From JAVHYG01 sp040390025 (GTDB lineage: Bacteria > Pseudomonadota > Gammaproteobacteria > Diplorickettsiales > Diplorickettsiaceae), in assembly GCA_040390025.1 (NCBI GenBank), contig JAZJZD010000004.1:62001-126000 (forward strand): a DNA stretch of 64,000 bases, given 5' to 3'. The translations under genes were made by a program, and so were the position numbers. Below, piece by piece: positions 17,931-27,431 of this stretch; the first letter of the stretch is position 1; every line of letters starts with the position of its first letter. The notes beneath the pieces are model-generated. The model saw only the letters and a program-made list of their open reading frames with translations, searched no databases and was not told the origin of the DNA.

Positions 17931-18296
17931 TCAAATTTTATAAGGCACACGAACCCCTAACTCATTTTTTTTAAAGTCTTTGGTATTCCTTGTGACGAGT
18001 AACATGAAATTAACCTGTGCTGAAGCCCATATAATGGCATCAGGTAATTTTATCCGATGATCTTTTCGAAGCATTACTGCTTGTTTAGCGATAGCATCAT
18101 CGAGTTCAATAAGCAAAAAATTATCAAGAAACGTCTTCGTACCCTCAGCATTATTTTCATTAGCTCCAACCATAACCTCCATCCAAGTAATTACACTAAT
18201 TGCTTTCTCTTGATAAAGTAAAAGCTCATTCCTAGCAGGTAAAACTGCATTTAAATAATCAACTAAAATGTTAGTATCAAAGAGTGCTTTTACCAT
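17931..18296 (-). CDS. PIN-domain toxin, VapC-like
   Basis: A 121-residue PIN-domain ribonuclease, the likely toxin of a type II toxin-antitoxin pair. The first acidic residue is in ALFDTNILVDYLN; further acidic positions are in TWMEVMVGA and KLPDAIIWASAQ, with TRNTKDF near the end as in many VapC proteins. Its ATG overlaps the last codons of the upstream antitoxin gene by 7 nt. All expected acidic residues seem present, so it may be active. Confidence 0.87.
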   Translation of the reverse strand: MVKALFDTNILVDYLNAVLPARNELLLYQEKAISVITWMEVMVGANENNAEGTKTFLDNFLLIELDDAIAKQAVMLRKDHRIKLPDAIIWASAQVNFMLLVTRNTKDFKKNELGVRVPYKI

Positions 18297-18508
18297 TCAG
18301 AACGTATTTTCCGTTGATACTTAAGACCATCTATTTTCTTCTTACCCCATAGCCCAAAAGCATCATCGGGAGATTTCTTGGATTGATGTTTGCCTACATA
18401 AACAGCTATCGCCTCTCTAATCACAGCGGCACGAGACAATTTTTCTCGTTTGCCTATTTCAGCTAAGGCATTCAAATATTTGTTAGGAATATCGACTAAG
18501 GCTCGCAT
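18290..18508 (-). CDS. ribbon-helix-helix antitoxin, VapB/CopG-like
   Basis: About 72 residues from the ATG at 18508 (an alternative ATG at 18520 adds four). MRALVDIPNKYLNALAEI followed by REKLSRAAVIREAIAVYV is a ribbon-helix-helix DNA-binding fold. The C-terminal half (DDAFGLWGKKKIDGLKYQRK) would wrap the toxin. Upstream at 18521-18556 lies an AT-rich palindromic stretch (ATGATA...TATCAT with inner TGATATTGATAT), a candidate operator for autoregulation. Confidence 0.82.
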   Translation of the reverse strand: MRALVDIPNKYLNALAEIGKREKLSRAAVIREAIAVYVGKHQSKKSPDDAFGLWGKKKIDGLKYQRKIRSEW

Positions 18509-18598
18509 AATAAAACCCATATGATACTATGATATTGATATTGTATATCATTTTTATATTTCTTTCTAGCTAGACACGGGATAAACATACAAAAAAGA

Positions 18599-18628
18599 TG
18601 TTAAATTTGCTGATTCGCAAATTTAACA
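18599..18628. repeat. perfect hairpin upstream of the LOG gene
   Basis: A 12-bp perfect stem TGTTAAATTTGC (18599-18610) and GCAAATTTAACA (18617-18628) with a 6-nt loop. It resembles the AAATTTAA/TTCGCA interior of A modules but lacks their GCTCG arms. It lies 47 nt before the next gene's start. Confidence 0.5.
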
Positions 18629-18674
18629 ATAGATAGTATATACTTCTAGCTTTCCTTCCATAGTTGTTATCTTG

Positions 18675-19550
18675 ATGGACATTAATCATCCCAAACCTTT
18701 TTCATCAGCTAAGACAGAAGTTGAAAAACGTAGTCGTAAAAAAGTAGCTTGGCCTGCCTATGAGCTTGCTTTTTTAGATCATGATTTTTTATTACACAAA
18801 TCGCTACGATCAGTGCGTTTGCAACTTGAGCTTCTAAAACCAGAGCTCTCACAACAAAAACTCAAGATCGAATCCACTATTGTTGTTTTTGGAAGCGCTA
18901 GAATCCCTGACCCTGGAACAGCCAAACAACAACTCAAACAAGCCCAGCAAAAATTAAAAAAAAGTCCAACGAGCGCTACTTATAAAAGAGCAGTTCAAAT
19001 AGCGCAAAAACAAATTGAACAATCAAAGTATTACCAAGAAGCACAACGGTTTAGTCAGATTGTTTCTGAACGCTGTCAAAAAAACCGACGGCGGCATTTC
19101 GTTATAGTAACCGGTGGTGGCCCCGGCATTATGGAAGCCGCTAACCGTGGTGCACAAGACGCAAAAGCGAAAAGCATTGGTTTAAATATTGTTTTACCCC
19201 ATGAACAGTCACCCAACCCTTTCATTTCACCAGAACTCTGTTTTCAATTCCATTATTTTGCTATTCGAAAAATGCACTTTTTAATTCGCTCACGCGCCTT
19301 AGTCTGTTTTCCAGGCGGTTATGGTACTTTGGATGAATTATTTGAAGTACTGACCTTGTTACAAACAAAAAAAATCAAACCAATTCCCTTGTTATTGTTT
19401 GGAAAAAAATATTGGTCAAAGCTTATTAATTTTAAACTATTGCTCAACGAAGGTATGATTTGTCCTAGTGATCTTAAATTATTCCATTACGTAGAATCAG
19501 CTGAACAAGCTTGGAAAATTATCGCGAAAATTTATAATTTACCGATGTAA
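18675..19550 (+). CDS. LOG-family nucleotide phosphoribohydrolase-like protein (TIGR00730-type)
   Basis: A 291-residue Rossmann-fold protein. The nucleotide-binding loop VTGGGPGIMEAANRGA and the family hallmark PGGYGTLDELFEVLT are both present. Related plant LOG proteins release free cytokinin from its ribotide; bacterial relatives such as PpnN cleave nucleotide monophosphates. A Lys/Gln-rich helical insertion of about 50 residues (roughly 75-125) sits between strand one (VVFGSARIPDPG) and the glycine loop; this longer form is common in proteobacteria. ATG at 18675 is preferred to the TTG at 18672. Stands alone before the PmrA-type promoter. Confidence 0.85.
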   Translation: MDINHPKPFSSAKTEVEKRSRKKVAWPAYELAFLDHDFLLHKSLRSVRLQLELLKPELSQQKLKIESTIVVFGSARIPDPGTAKQQLKQAQQKLKKSPTSATYKRAVQIAQKQIEQSKYYQEAQRFSQIVSERCQKNRRRHFVIVTGGGPGIMEAANRGAQDAKAKSIGLNIVLPHEQSPNPFISPELCFQFHYFAIRKMHFLIRSRALVCFPGGYGTLDELFEVLTLLQTKKIKPIPLLLFGKKYWSKLINFKLLLNEGMICPSDLKLFHYVESAEQAWKIIAKIYNLPM

Positions 19551-19635
19551 ACAACTAAAACGGTCTTAGCAATAATCTCCCCTTTTATATTTTATTATCT
19601 AAATAAGTAACTTAATTTATTAATTTTTTAGTTTT

Positions 19636-19679
19636 CTTAATATTTCCTTAAGAAATTCTTAAGCTTATAAGCATAGAAT
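19636..19679 (+). promoter_or_regulatory. PmrA-type box with three half-sites and -10
   Basis: CTTAAT at 19636-19641, CTTAAG at 19647-19652 and CTTAAG at 19658-19663 are each separated by 5 nt, fitting the PmrA consensus YTTAAK-N5-YTTAAK twice over. A 10-nt spacer and TAGAAT at 19674-19679 follow. The downstream gene starts at 19741 behind AAGGGAAAATA. Confidence 0.75.
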
Positions 19680-19740
19680 TATAGGTGAAGAAATTTATTT
19701 TCAATAATAAAAATTATATTATCTGCGATAAGGGAAAATA

Positions 19741-22700
19741 ATGAAAAAAAAAGAAATTTATCTTGGACTACTAAATAGCCTCAACAGATTAAATAAGCTT
19801 ACAGAAAAAAAGCAGACGCTATCGGAGCTAATTGCACAAAAAACAGAAATAGATGAACTAATTCAAGCAAGCCCAGAACTAATAAGCATCGTAAAAGACT
19901 GTCTAACAAACGAAAACGGGGAAGATAGAGATAATAGTATTCAAAAAAACATTATCGCACTATTTTTTACTGAGCAAAATGCGTCTTTAAAAAAAAAATT
20001 AACCGAAGCTAAAACTACACAAGACATAAAAAAAGAAAGAACACAGTTAGGCCTTAGTATTAAGAATAGTGCTCATCCAAACAACGATGAATATGCTAAG
20101 CATATCAATCTTTGTGTATTAGAAATGCTACCTAATATCGTTTGCTTAGCAAGGTATAAAAGAATTAACGATATTATCGTAGACGACCCAGAACTTGTGA
20201 TAGGGGAACTAGAAAAAAAGCTCAGTGAAGAACGGGCTGCCAATGATACGCGTAAAATCACTTTTTTTGATCTAGTTAAAGTCAATGCTTGGCCGGCAGT
20301 AGAAACAAAGCTTAGAAGATTAAAACCAAAACCTACATCCACGACTATTGCTAACAACAGTTCTGAACCACCCAACAATTTAGCTTCCACTAGTTCACAG
20401 TCGCCTCTTATTCCAACCAATAATATTCCGCCTGCCTTCAAGGCAACTGCCGTTCTTCCACCAGAAGATAGTACAAACCAATTCCCCAACACCGATACCG
20501 CTCAACCAAACGCATCTAGCACATTTACAGGAGATGCGGGCTCTACCAATACTTTCACTAACGATCCTGCTCTTAAAGAAATGGAATTAACCTTTAAAAG
20601 ACTAACCGATAACAAACTTTTAGCGGTTTCAACATCAAGCCTTTTAGCGCTGCTGCAGGAGTTCCCCACATTAATTCCAAAGTCAGACCTTTTAAAGTTC
20701 CTAAGTGAAAACCAAAGAGTTTACAACTTAAATGTTTTGGATTCTCAACACCAATTAACCATTCCAGTAGCTAATATTTTAAAGTTATTAGATAACTCTA
20801 CATCACCCGTTATAAATTCACTAAAAATAAAAGAATTATTGCAGGGAGCCAAATCAATACTGCCAACACTTAGTATTTTGGAGCTCCTCTCGAAGTCTAA
20901 AGAACTAGGGAATAAATTAAGTCAAATAAACTCTACGCAAATATTAGAAATCACTGACCAATATATAAAAGGTTGTCAAGAATTAGAAACTCATTATCGT
21001 GATTTTTTTAATGCCCTGATTAAACGATCAAAGAAAGATATTGAATCATACTTAAAAGGTGAAATTGATTACACAATAGTTCAAAACTCTTGGTTATCTT
21101 CATTAAAAAAGATTTTAAAAAAAATTAAATCCTTTGACAATGAAATAGCTAGATTAACAGATGAATTTAAGGACAAGTTTATTAATCAATTTGACCCACT
21201 AGTCCATACAAAAGAAATATCAGCCATCCTAGAACCCATGGCAGCTATTTTAGAAAGCGCAAAGCAACTGAAAAAAAGTTATTTAGATATCATTTTTACC
21301 GATCTAAATACACTTATTACTCAATCTCCTAACGTAGAAAATATTATCCAGCCTGTATGTACTCTATTAAATAACGAAATAAGAGAACACCTTAGTCGTC
21401 CATATGTAACAAACACGATGGCGCCTAACCTGACCAATAAAGATACTTATCCAAAAAATGAAGCACAATCACTCATTGATCAGCGCGCCTATGAACTTAA
21501 AATTAATTATTTAGCCGAACCAAAAGCTACTTATGAAGAAGAAATTACTTTCTTAACTAATCTTTCAACACAAAAGCAAACAGTAGACAATCAGGAACTA
21601 CTAAAAAAAGCACTAGAGACTATTAATCGCTTATCCGATCCTGGCGAGGAAATTACCTTAGAAGAAATTACACTTGAGGATATTCAAAGCATACAAGAAC
21701 TAAACCTCCCTGATGCAAGAGGAAATATCAAAGAGGCCTTAACCACACTAAAGTTTCACCTCCTAACAGAAAAAATAAAAAAAACCAAAGAAGACCCGGC
21801 TTTATTACCTAAAACTCCAACAGTAAAACTAGACGAAGCTTCCAATGCGCTCGAATTGAGCAAAGCAGAACAAACCGCACTCAGAGCTGAATTAGCTCAA
21901 GCCAGAGAAACTTTAGCTGAAAGAGAAAGAACCCTAGAGGATTTATCAGCCAGTAAATCAATATTTGATGAAACACTTTCCTCTCTTCAGTCGGAACATG
22001 AAGCACTTAAAAACGCATTTGAAGCCTATAAATCTGAAAAAACAGTAGAAATAGAAAAACAGACAGCAGAACAAAAAGAAAAAATAGAAAATTTAGCTAG
22101 AAACATAGAGACGCTAAAAGCAGCACTAGACACTGAAAAAAGCAATAACGCTACAAACGATATGGAAATTAATCGCCTCGAAACAGAAATAAAGGAAAAA
22201 CAAGAGGCGCTTCTCCTAGAACAAGCTAAATCACGGCGGTTAGAAGAAGATTCTGAGGACTCCCTAAGGCAAATTTCTGCTCTAAAAACCCAGTTAACAC
22301 AAGTAATGGATCAAATAGGGGACGTTCAATCCGCTGAAAATACTTTACAAACTGAATTAAAAAAACTAAAAAAAGAAAAAGCCGAAATAGAAAGCAAGAA
22401 AATAGCTCTGGAGAGTGAACTTGAAAGCCATGAGAAATTAAAAAAAGATCAAACTAAAAAAATAGCGGATTTAGAATTACAAATAAAAAAATTAGGTACT
22501 GAATTAGAAGCTACGGACAACAACTATAGTCATGCTACAGAAACTATTAATGACCTCAATAAGGACATTACTAGCAAAAATTCCGAGTTAACTATAGAAA
22601 GAAAAAAAGCAGCTGATTTAGAGATAAAAATAGCCGACTTGCAAAGAGAAATTGCACTTTTTGAAGTAAAGCAAACGGCAAACGAAACTGAACTTCGTTC

Positions 22701-25700
22701 TAAATTAGATAAAGAAATAGAAAAAAACCACGCACTGAATCAAGAACTCAGGGAGCTTAGCCAGAAATGTTCTTCGTTCATTGAAAAAGTAAACGATGAA
22801 TTGGAACTAAATACAGTTAAGCCAACAAACCCACAAAATCAAACAAACTTCCATTCTCTAGTTACTATGCCAGAGGATAGCGATAGCGAGGATGACCTAG
22901 GGAGTGAAATAGACCAAAATTCATACAATAAATCGCTTGTTTTAACACAGCTCGAGAATCTACAAACAAAAATAATCTCAGCACTTACGCAACTTGCTAA
23001 ATATAAAAAACCATCTGCGTTAGAAATGAGTGGCAATATTGAGGATAAAGCTCAGATTGAATCCCCATCGCAACAAAGTGACCCACTATTTACTTTTGAG
23101 GGGGAGGATGATGACAATGATTTTGAGGAAGATGATTATGTTCCTGATCAAACTACACAACCAGACATAGAAAAAGACTATAAAATACTTAAAAAACAAT
23201 TTGATACTGTAACACAAGCGCATGATCAAGAATTACAAGAGCAACAAACAGCACACCAACTTGCACTAGACGATGTAAAGCGAAAATTCGATACAGAAAT
23301 AGAAGAATTAACATTAGCTAAGGAAAATGCAGAACAGCAACGAGATACTAATCAAAGTGAAATTGAGAAACTCCAAGGTAAAATACATGATTTAACACAA
23401 GTACATGATCTGGCATTACAAGAACAACAAACAGCACACCAACGTGCACTAGACGATGTAAAACGAAAATTTGATACAGAAATAAAAGAACTAGCGTTAG
23501 CTAAGGAAAATGCAGAACAACAACGAGATACTAATCAAAGTGAAATTGAGAGACTCCAAGGTAAAATACGCGATTTAACACAAGCGCATGAACAAACATT
23601 ACAAGAACAACAAACAGCACACCAACGTGCACTAGACGATGTAAAACGAAAATTTGATACAGAAATAAAAGAACTAGCGTTAGCTAAGGAAAATGCAGAA
23701 CAACAACGAGATGCAAATAAAGCTGAAATAGATAAACTTCGGAAAGAAATGCAAAGTTCTGATGGGCAACATACCCGAGAAAAAACTGAACTACAAAAAG
23801 CATTCGACGCAGTACAAAAAAAACTAACCGAAAAAGAGACTGCTGAAGAGAAATCCGCTACCAAAATCCTGCAACTTCAAAGGCAAGTAGCAGAACTAAC
23901 TCAACAAAAAGATAAATTAGCTGAAGATTTAGAAAGATATTCAGATATAGAACAAAAACTTCGTGATGCTCAACTAGAAAAAGAGCGGTTAGAAGACAAT
24001 ATAAATCAACTTACACTGAAATCTAAAACGCAAGATGAACAAACAGCCAGAGAAATTGCTGATTATAAAAGACAACTAAGTCAGAAGGACGAAGAAATTA
24101 AAACGCTCACACAAGAAAAGGACGCTATTGCGTTTAATCAACAAGTCTATAATAACGCACTCGAAAAAATACAATCTGAGTTAGATGAAAAAACAGATAA
24201 GTTGACTTCTTTAACTGAAGCAAATGAATCACTTAATTCAGAAATAGTACAGCTCAGGAGAGAGAACCAAAAACTAAAAAAACTACCAGGAATAGAAGTT
24301 AGTACACAAACGGACTCAGCTCCTACAGTCTCACTTAATTTATCTGAAAAAGATGGAGTTAATGACGATGGGCAAAATTACAACCGGTCAGACTCTTCTA
24401 ATGAAAGTGGAGATGACGACGGCTTTGCTCCACACAGTTTATCCAGTAAGAGTTCTACTGATTTAACTTTTCCTCCATCTCCAGTACAATCTAATAATAA
24501 AGCCACAAAAGGTCCGCTTATGCCATTAGCAGAAAAATTATTAAAAAACCTTGCGTTTCAAAATGCACTTCGTAAAGAATTAGCTACTTGTGCTAAAGAA
24601 TACTGTGAAGATGGGGTCAAAAACGTAATCCCAACTTTAGAAGACAACCACCCTATATTCTCCTTAGCTATAGAAAAAACACAAGAAAACTTTATTACAT
24701 TACGTGATGAAGTAAATAAACATTTTTTTCCTTCTAGCCCAGAAGAAAGCCCTGCTGGAATAGAACTAGGTGAGCTTTCAATACTAAAAATACAAAGGGA
24801 AGCTATTTCAGCCTTACAGAAAATACAAAAAAAGCTAGAAACTACTACCCATACTAGTGTAGATATAGAACAAACCGCTAAAGAGCTAATTAGTGAAATA
24901 ATCAATAACAATAAAGATGATGATGATAGAGAACTTTATCCAGCATCTCATAAATTGTTAATGGAAAATCTCAACCAAATTAAGAGTAGAAGTCAACAAA
25001 TAGCAGTCCACCATTTAGCTGTATCAACAATACTAAACCAACATAAACAAGAACTTGTCGAATTTTCTTATCAAGAATTAAAAAAGATAGCTTATAATGC
25101 AGCTAAAACGTCCGCTACTGAAACAGTAAATATACTTTTGCCTGCCGAGCAGGCTGCTTTAAAAGCGATAAGTAAAGCTTTTATTGATTATTTAATAACC
25201 CTTCCAGATTTTCCCTTTAAAGTCAGTACAGCAACCCCTAACGGTATGAAAGAGGATGCTATCATTTCCTCAGCAAAACAACACATTCCTAATTGTTTCA
25301 AGAGCATTGGACATGGAGAAGGCAAAAATTTCGAAAGCGTGAAACAACAGGCTGAAAACTTAGGAAGCGCTGCCGCACAGAGAGCTAGAAGTTTAGAGAA
25401 TACTACCGCACCCGATTCAGGAAACGGTTCTCCATCTTCTAGCACACCACCAACACCTCCATCTGGTGAGACTCGAACTAAAACTTCCTTAAGTGATAAT
25501 AGAGTTAGAAATGCTTGGGAGCTATCTAGCAATGAAAGTGAAGATACCGATGATGAAGCAACAGATACTGATGAAGACACTCCTTTAGTTAAGAAGAACA
25601 AACCAAAACGCCATCCTACTTCTAGCCATAAAGCTACCAAGTCTACTTCACATACCCCTTCTCAACAAAGTCCAATTGGAAATTCAAGCTCAAAAACTCT

Positions 25701-27420
25701 TTCTGCAGAGGAATTACGGACTCAGCTCTATGAATATTTAAAGGGTAAAAAAGAATTTTCTGATATCTCAAGACCCTTACAAGCACTCCAATATGCAAGT
25801 CTACAAATTGATCCCCACACTGGAAAACAAGAAGAATTTTCATTAGCTCTGCAAGCCGTTTGTGCAATAAGTCAAGAAGAAGCAAATATTTTTCATTCTA
25901 GTAATCCTTTTGAGGTAGTATCACAATTTAATGATTTACGTAAAAAACTACGAACAGACGCATTTGATCCAAACACCGTTAATATCACTGAGCAAGACAT
26001 AAACACCTTAGAAGCCAAGCCTTGGCTAAATAAAAAGCTTCAACAAATAACACATCGAACAATTGATATTGAGTTAACTCCGGAAGAAAAATCAAGGGTT
26101 ACCAAGCTAGTTCAAAAAGAATTTCCCTTATCCGAATTAAGTCTCCCTGCTATCACGCTTAAATCCCCTACTGAATTACAAGAGGAAGTAACAAAGCTTA
26201 AACAATTCGAGTTAAAATTAATCAATCAGTCCTATCAGGAATTTTCTAAAATTGAGTCTGCGCTTCCTCATTACCCTTCACTCATTGAAGAAAGGAATGA
26301 CGATGCAACTAGCGAAAGTGGAGATTCCGGCATTGAAGATGAAAGTAATTTTCAGCGATTTCATAATACGCTTAATGATAAATTGCCCACCGATCTTACA
26401 ATTTCTGAACCTCAAACCAATACTCTAATTGATACTATCAGTAAACGAATAGAAACAGGTTTTCGTAAATGGAGATTATTCGTTGATTCTAAGCTAATTA
26501 GTGCAATTGTTGCTGATCTTAATCGAGAAGAAGCATTTAGCGATCACCCTAACAAAAAAGAACTGGTTTCAAAAGCGATTAATGTCTTGGTCGAAGAACA
26601 CCAGCTCGGTAAAACTCTCAAAGAAAGAGATGAATGGCAAAAAAGCATAAAAATCCACTATGCTGCCAAAGAAGAAATTGACGCTTTAAGAATGAAAGTA
26701 AGAGATAGAATCAAGTATATTGAAGCAATGCAACTTAAAAAAGACGCTTATAATGCAGAAGATGTTGAAAAAGCATCAGAAAGCAGAACAGGCAAAACAT
26801 CATCCAATGGTGGAGAAATAGATAAATCAACACTGGGTCAGCCACTCCCTGTATACCTCCCTAACGATTGTAGAGTTATTAATAATGACTCTGAGCTAGC
26901 TCAACAAACCCCTAATTTCACTGTAACTGGCGAACTTTTTCAACGGCGTGATACCCTTGAAAAAAATGAGGCTATTACTTATGAACAAAATTTAGGCGAT
27001 AAAAAACAACAATGGTCTGTAACTAGAACCCCGAATAATGCTTTAGATTATAAAACAAAATGGGAACATCGCTGGAATCCTAAGAGTGTCACAACAAAAG
27101 AAGTCGCTTTCACGCAAATGATTGATGCAGTTCAGAGCTTTAAAAGCAGTAAAATTATCAATTTTAATTTTAGCAACTGTACGAAGAGCACTGAAAAAAA
27201 ATACCGAATTTTCATACGTGCCTATAGAGAGTTAGGAATTGGACCTACCCTTCGTTGTCCCATTAGTAATAATCTAACAATGAAAACAGCAGAAATTGAC
27301 GAGGCAAAAGCGGCTATTATAAAGCACTTAAATCTTCAAAACACAGAAATTGAGACAAATGTAAAAAATATAGAAAGCTTAAGTTCATCTGTCGAAACAG
27401 CAAATATACGCATACGGTGA
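19741..27420 (+). CDS. giant coiled-coil protein, candidate Dot/Icm effector
   Basis: A 2559-residue protein with no recognised enzyme motif. Residues about 200-280 are a Ser/Thr/Pro/Asn-rich linker. Long heptad-rich coiled coils cover about 700-1020 and 1145-1515, the second holding three tandem copies of a 61-residue unit. Acidic low-complexity stretches occur near 1045, 1120 and 1930. A folded-looking C-terminal part follows from about 2370 (WEHRWNPKSVTTKEVAFTQM, YRELGIGPTLRCP). No signal peptide or membrane segment is seen. The three-half-site PmrA box upstream, the nearby dot/icm genes and the eukaryote-like architecture suggest a secreted scaffold protein; this is inference. Followed after 11 nt by the next gene. 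Confidence 0.85.
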   Translation: MKKKEIYLGLLNSLNRLNKLTEKKQTLSELIAQKTEIDELIQASPELISIVKDCLTNENGEDRDNSIQKNIIALFFTEQNASLKKKLTEAKTTQDIKKERTQLGLSIKNSAHPNNDEYAKHINLCVLEMLPNIVCLARYKRINDIIVDDPELVIGELEKKLSEERAANDTRKITFFDLVKVNAWPAVETKLRRLKPKPTSTTIANNSSEPPNNLASTSSQSPLIPTNNIPPAFKATAVLPPEDSTNQFPNTDTAQPNASSTFTGDAGSTNTFTNDPALKEMELTFKRLTDNKLLAVSTSSLLALLQEFPTLIPKSDLLKFLSENQRVYNLNVLDSQHQLTIPVANILKLLDNSTSPVINSLKIKELLQGAKSILPTLSILELLSKSKELGNKLSQINSTQILEITDQYIKGCQELETHYRDFFNALIKRSKKDIESYLKGEIDYTIVQNSWLSSLKKILKKIKSFDNEIARLTDEFKDKFINQFDPLVHTKEISAILEPMAAILESAKQLKKSYLDIIFTDLNTLITQSPNVENIIQPVCTLLNNEIREHLSRPYVTNTMAPNLTNKDTYPKNEAQSLIDQRAYELKINYLAEPKATYEEEITFLTNLSTQKQTVDNQELLKKALETINRLSDPGEEITLEEITLEDIQSIQELNLPDARGNIKEALTTLKFHLLTEKIKKTKEDPALLPKTPTVKLDEASNALELSKAEQTALRAELAQARETLAERERTLEDLSASKSIFDETLSSLQSEHEALKNAFEAYKSEKTVEIEKQTAEQKEKIENLARNIETLKAALDTEKSNNATNDMEINRLETEIKEKQEALLLEQAKSRRLEEDSEDSLRQISALKTQLTQVMDQIGDVQSAENTLQTELKKLKKEKAEIESKKIALESELESHEKLKKDQTKKIADLELQIKKLGTELEATDNNYSHATETINDLNKDITSKNSELTIERKKAADLEIKIADLQREIALFEVKQTANETELRSKLDKEIEKNHALNQELRELSQKCSSFIEKVNDELELNTVKPTNPQNQTNFHSLVTMPEDSDSEDDLGSEIDQNSYNKSLVLTQLENLQTKIISALTQLAKYKKPSALEMSGNIEDKAQIESPSQQSDPLFTFEGEDDDNDFEEDDYVPDQTTQPDIEKDYKILKKQFDTVTQAHDQELQEQQTAHQLALDDVKRKFDTEIEELTLAKENAEQQRDTNQSEIEKLQGKIHDLTQVHDLALQEQQTAHQRALDDVKRKFDTEIKELALAKENAEQQRDTNQSEIERLQGKIRDLTQAHEQTLQEQQTAHQRALDDVKRKFDTEIKELALAKENAEQQRDANKAEIDKLRKEMQSSDGQHTREKTELQKAFDAVQKKLTEKETAEEKSATKILQLQRQVAELTQQKDKLAEDLERYSDIEQKLRDAQLEKERLEDNINQLTLKSKTQDEQTAREIADYKRQLSQKDEEIKTLTQEKDAIAFNQQVYNNALEKIQSELDEKTDKLTSLTEANESLNSEIVQLRRENQKLKKLPGIEVSTQTDSAPTVSLNLSEKDGVNDDGQNYNRSDSSNESGDDDGFAPHSLSSKSSTDLTFPPSPVQSNNKATKGPLMPLAEKLLKNLAFQNALRKELATCAKEYCEDGVKNVIPTLEDNHPIFSLAIEKTQENFITLRDEVNKHFFPSSPEESPAGIELGELSILKIQREAISALQKIQKKLETTTHTSVDIEQTAKELISEIINNNKDDDDRELYPASHKLLMENLNQIKSRSQQIAVHHLAVSTILNQHKQELVEFSYQELKKIAYNAAKTSATETVNILLPAEQAALKAISKAFIDYLITLPDFPFKVSTATPNGMKEDAIISSAKQHIPNCFKSIGHGEGKNFESVKQQAENLGSAAAQRARSLENTTAPDSGNGSPSSSTPPTPPSGETRTKTSLSDNRVRNAWELSSNESEDTDDEATDTDEDTPLVKKNKPKRHPTSSHKATKSTSHTPSQQSPIGNSSSKTLSAEELRTQLYEYLKGKKEFSDISRPLQALQYASLQIDPHTGKQEEFSLALQAVCAISQEEANIFHSSNPFEVVSQFNDLRKKLRTDAFDPNTVNITEQDINTLEAKPWLNKKLQQITHRTIDIELTPEEKSRVTKLVQKEFPLSELSLPAITLKSPTELQEEVTKLKQFELKLINQSYQEFSKIESALPHYPSLIEERNDDATSESGDSGIEDESNFQRFHNTLNDKLPTDLTISEPQTNTLIDTISKRIETGFRKWRLFVDSKLISAIVADLNREEAFSDHPNKKELVSKAINVLVEEHQLGKTLKERDEWQKSIKIHYAAKEEIDALRMKVRDRIKYIEAMQLKKDAYNAEDVEKASESRTGKTSSNGGEIDKSTLGQPLPVYLPNDCRVINNDSELAQQTPNFTVTGELFQRRDTLEKNEAITYEQNLGDKKQQWSVTRTPNNALDYKTKWEHRWNPKSVTTKEVAFTQMIDAVQSFKSSKIINFNFSNCTKSTEKKYRIFIRAYRELGIGPTLRCPISNNLTMKTAEIDEAKAAIIKHLNLQNTEIETNVKNIESLSSSVETANIRIR
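23212..23744 (+). repeat. tandem 183-bp repeat inside the coiled-coil gene
   Basis: About 2.9 direct copies start at 23212, 23395 and 23578. Each encodes 61 residues containing TAHQxALDDVKRKFDTEI and LAKENAEQQRD. Copies 2 and 3 are nearly identical at DNA level, copy 1 slightly more diverged, pointing to recent expansion. Length variation between strains is likely. Confidence 0.92.
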
Positions 27421-27431
27421 AGGAGTAAACA

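Noticed and set aside
23212..23744. Direct repeats that might suggest a CRISPR array
   Set aside because: The 183-bp units are in frame, encode a 61-residue coiled-coil repeat and have no spacers or neighbouring cas genes.
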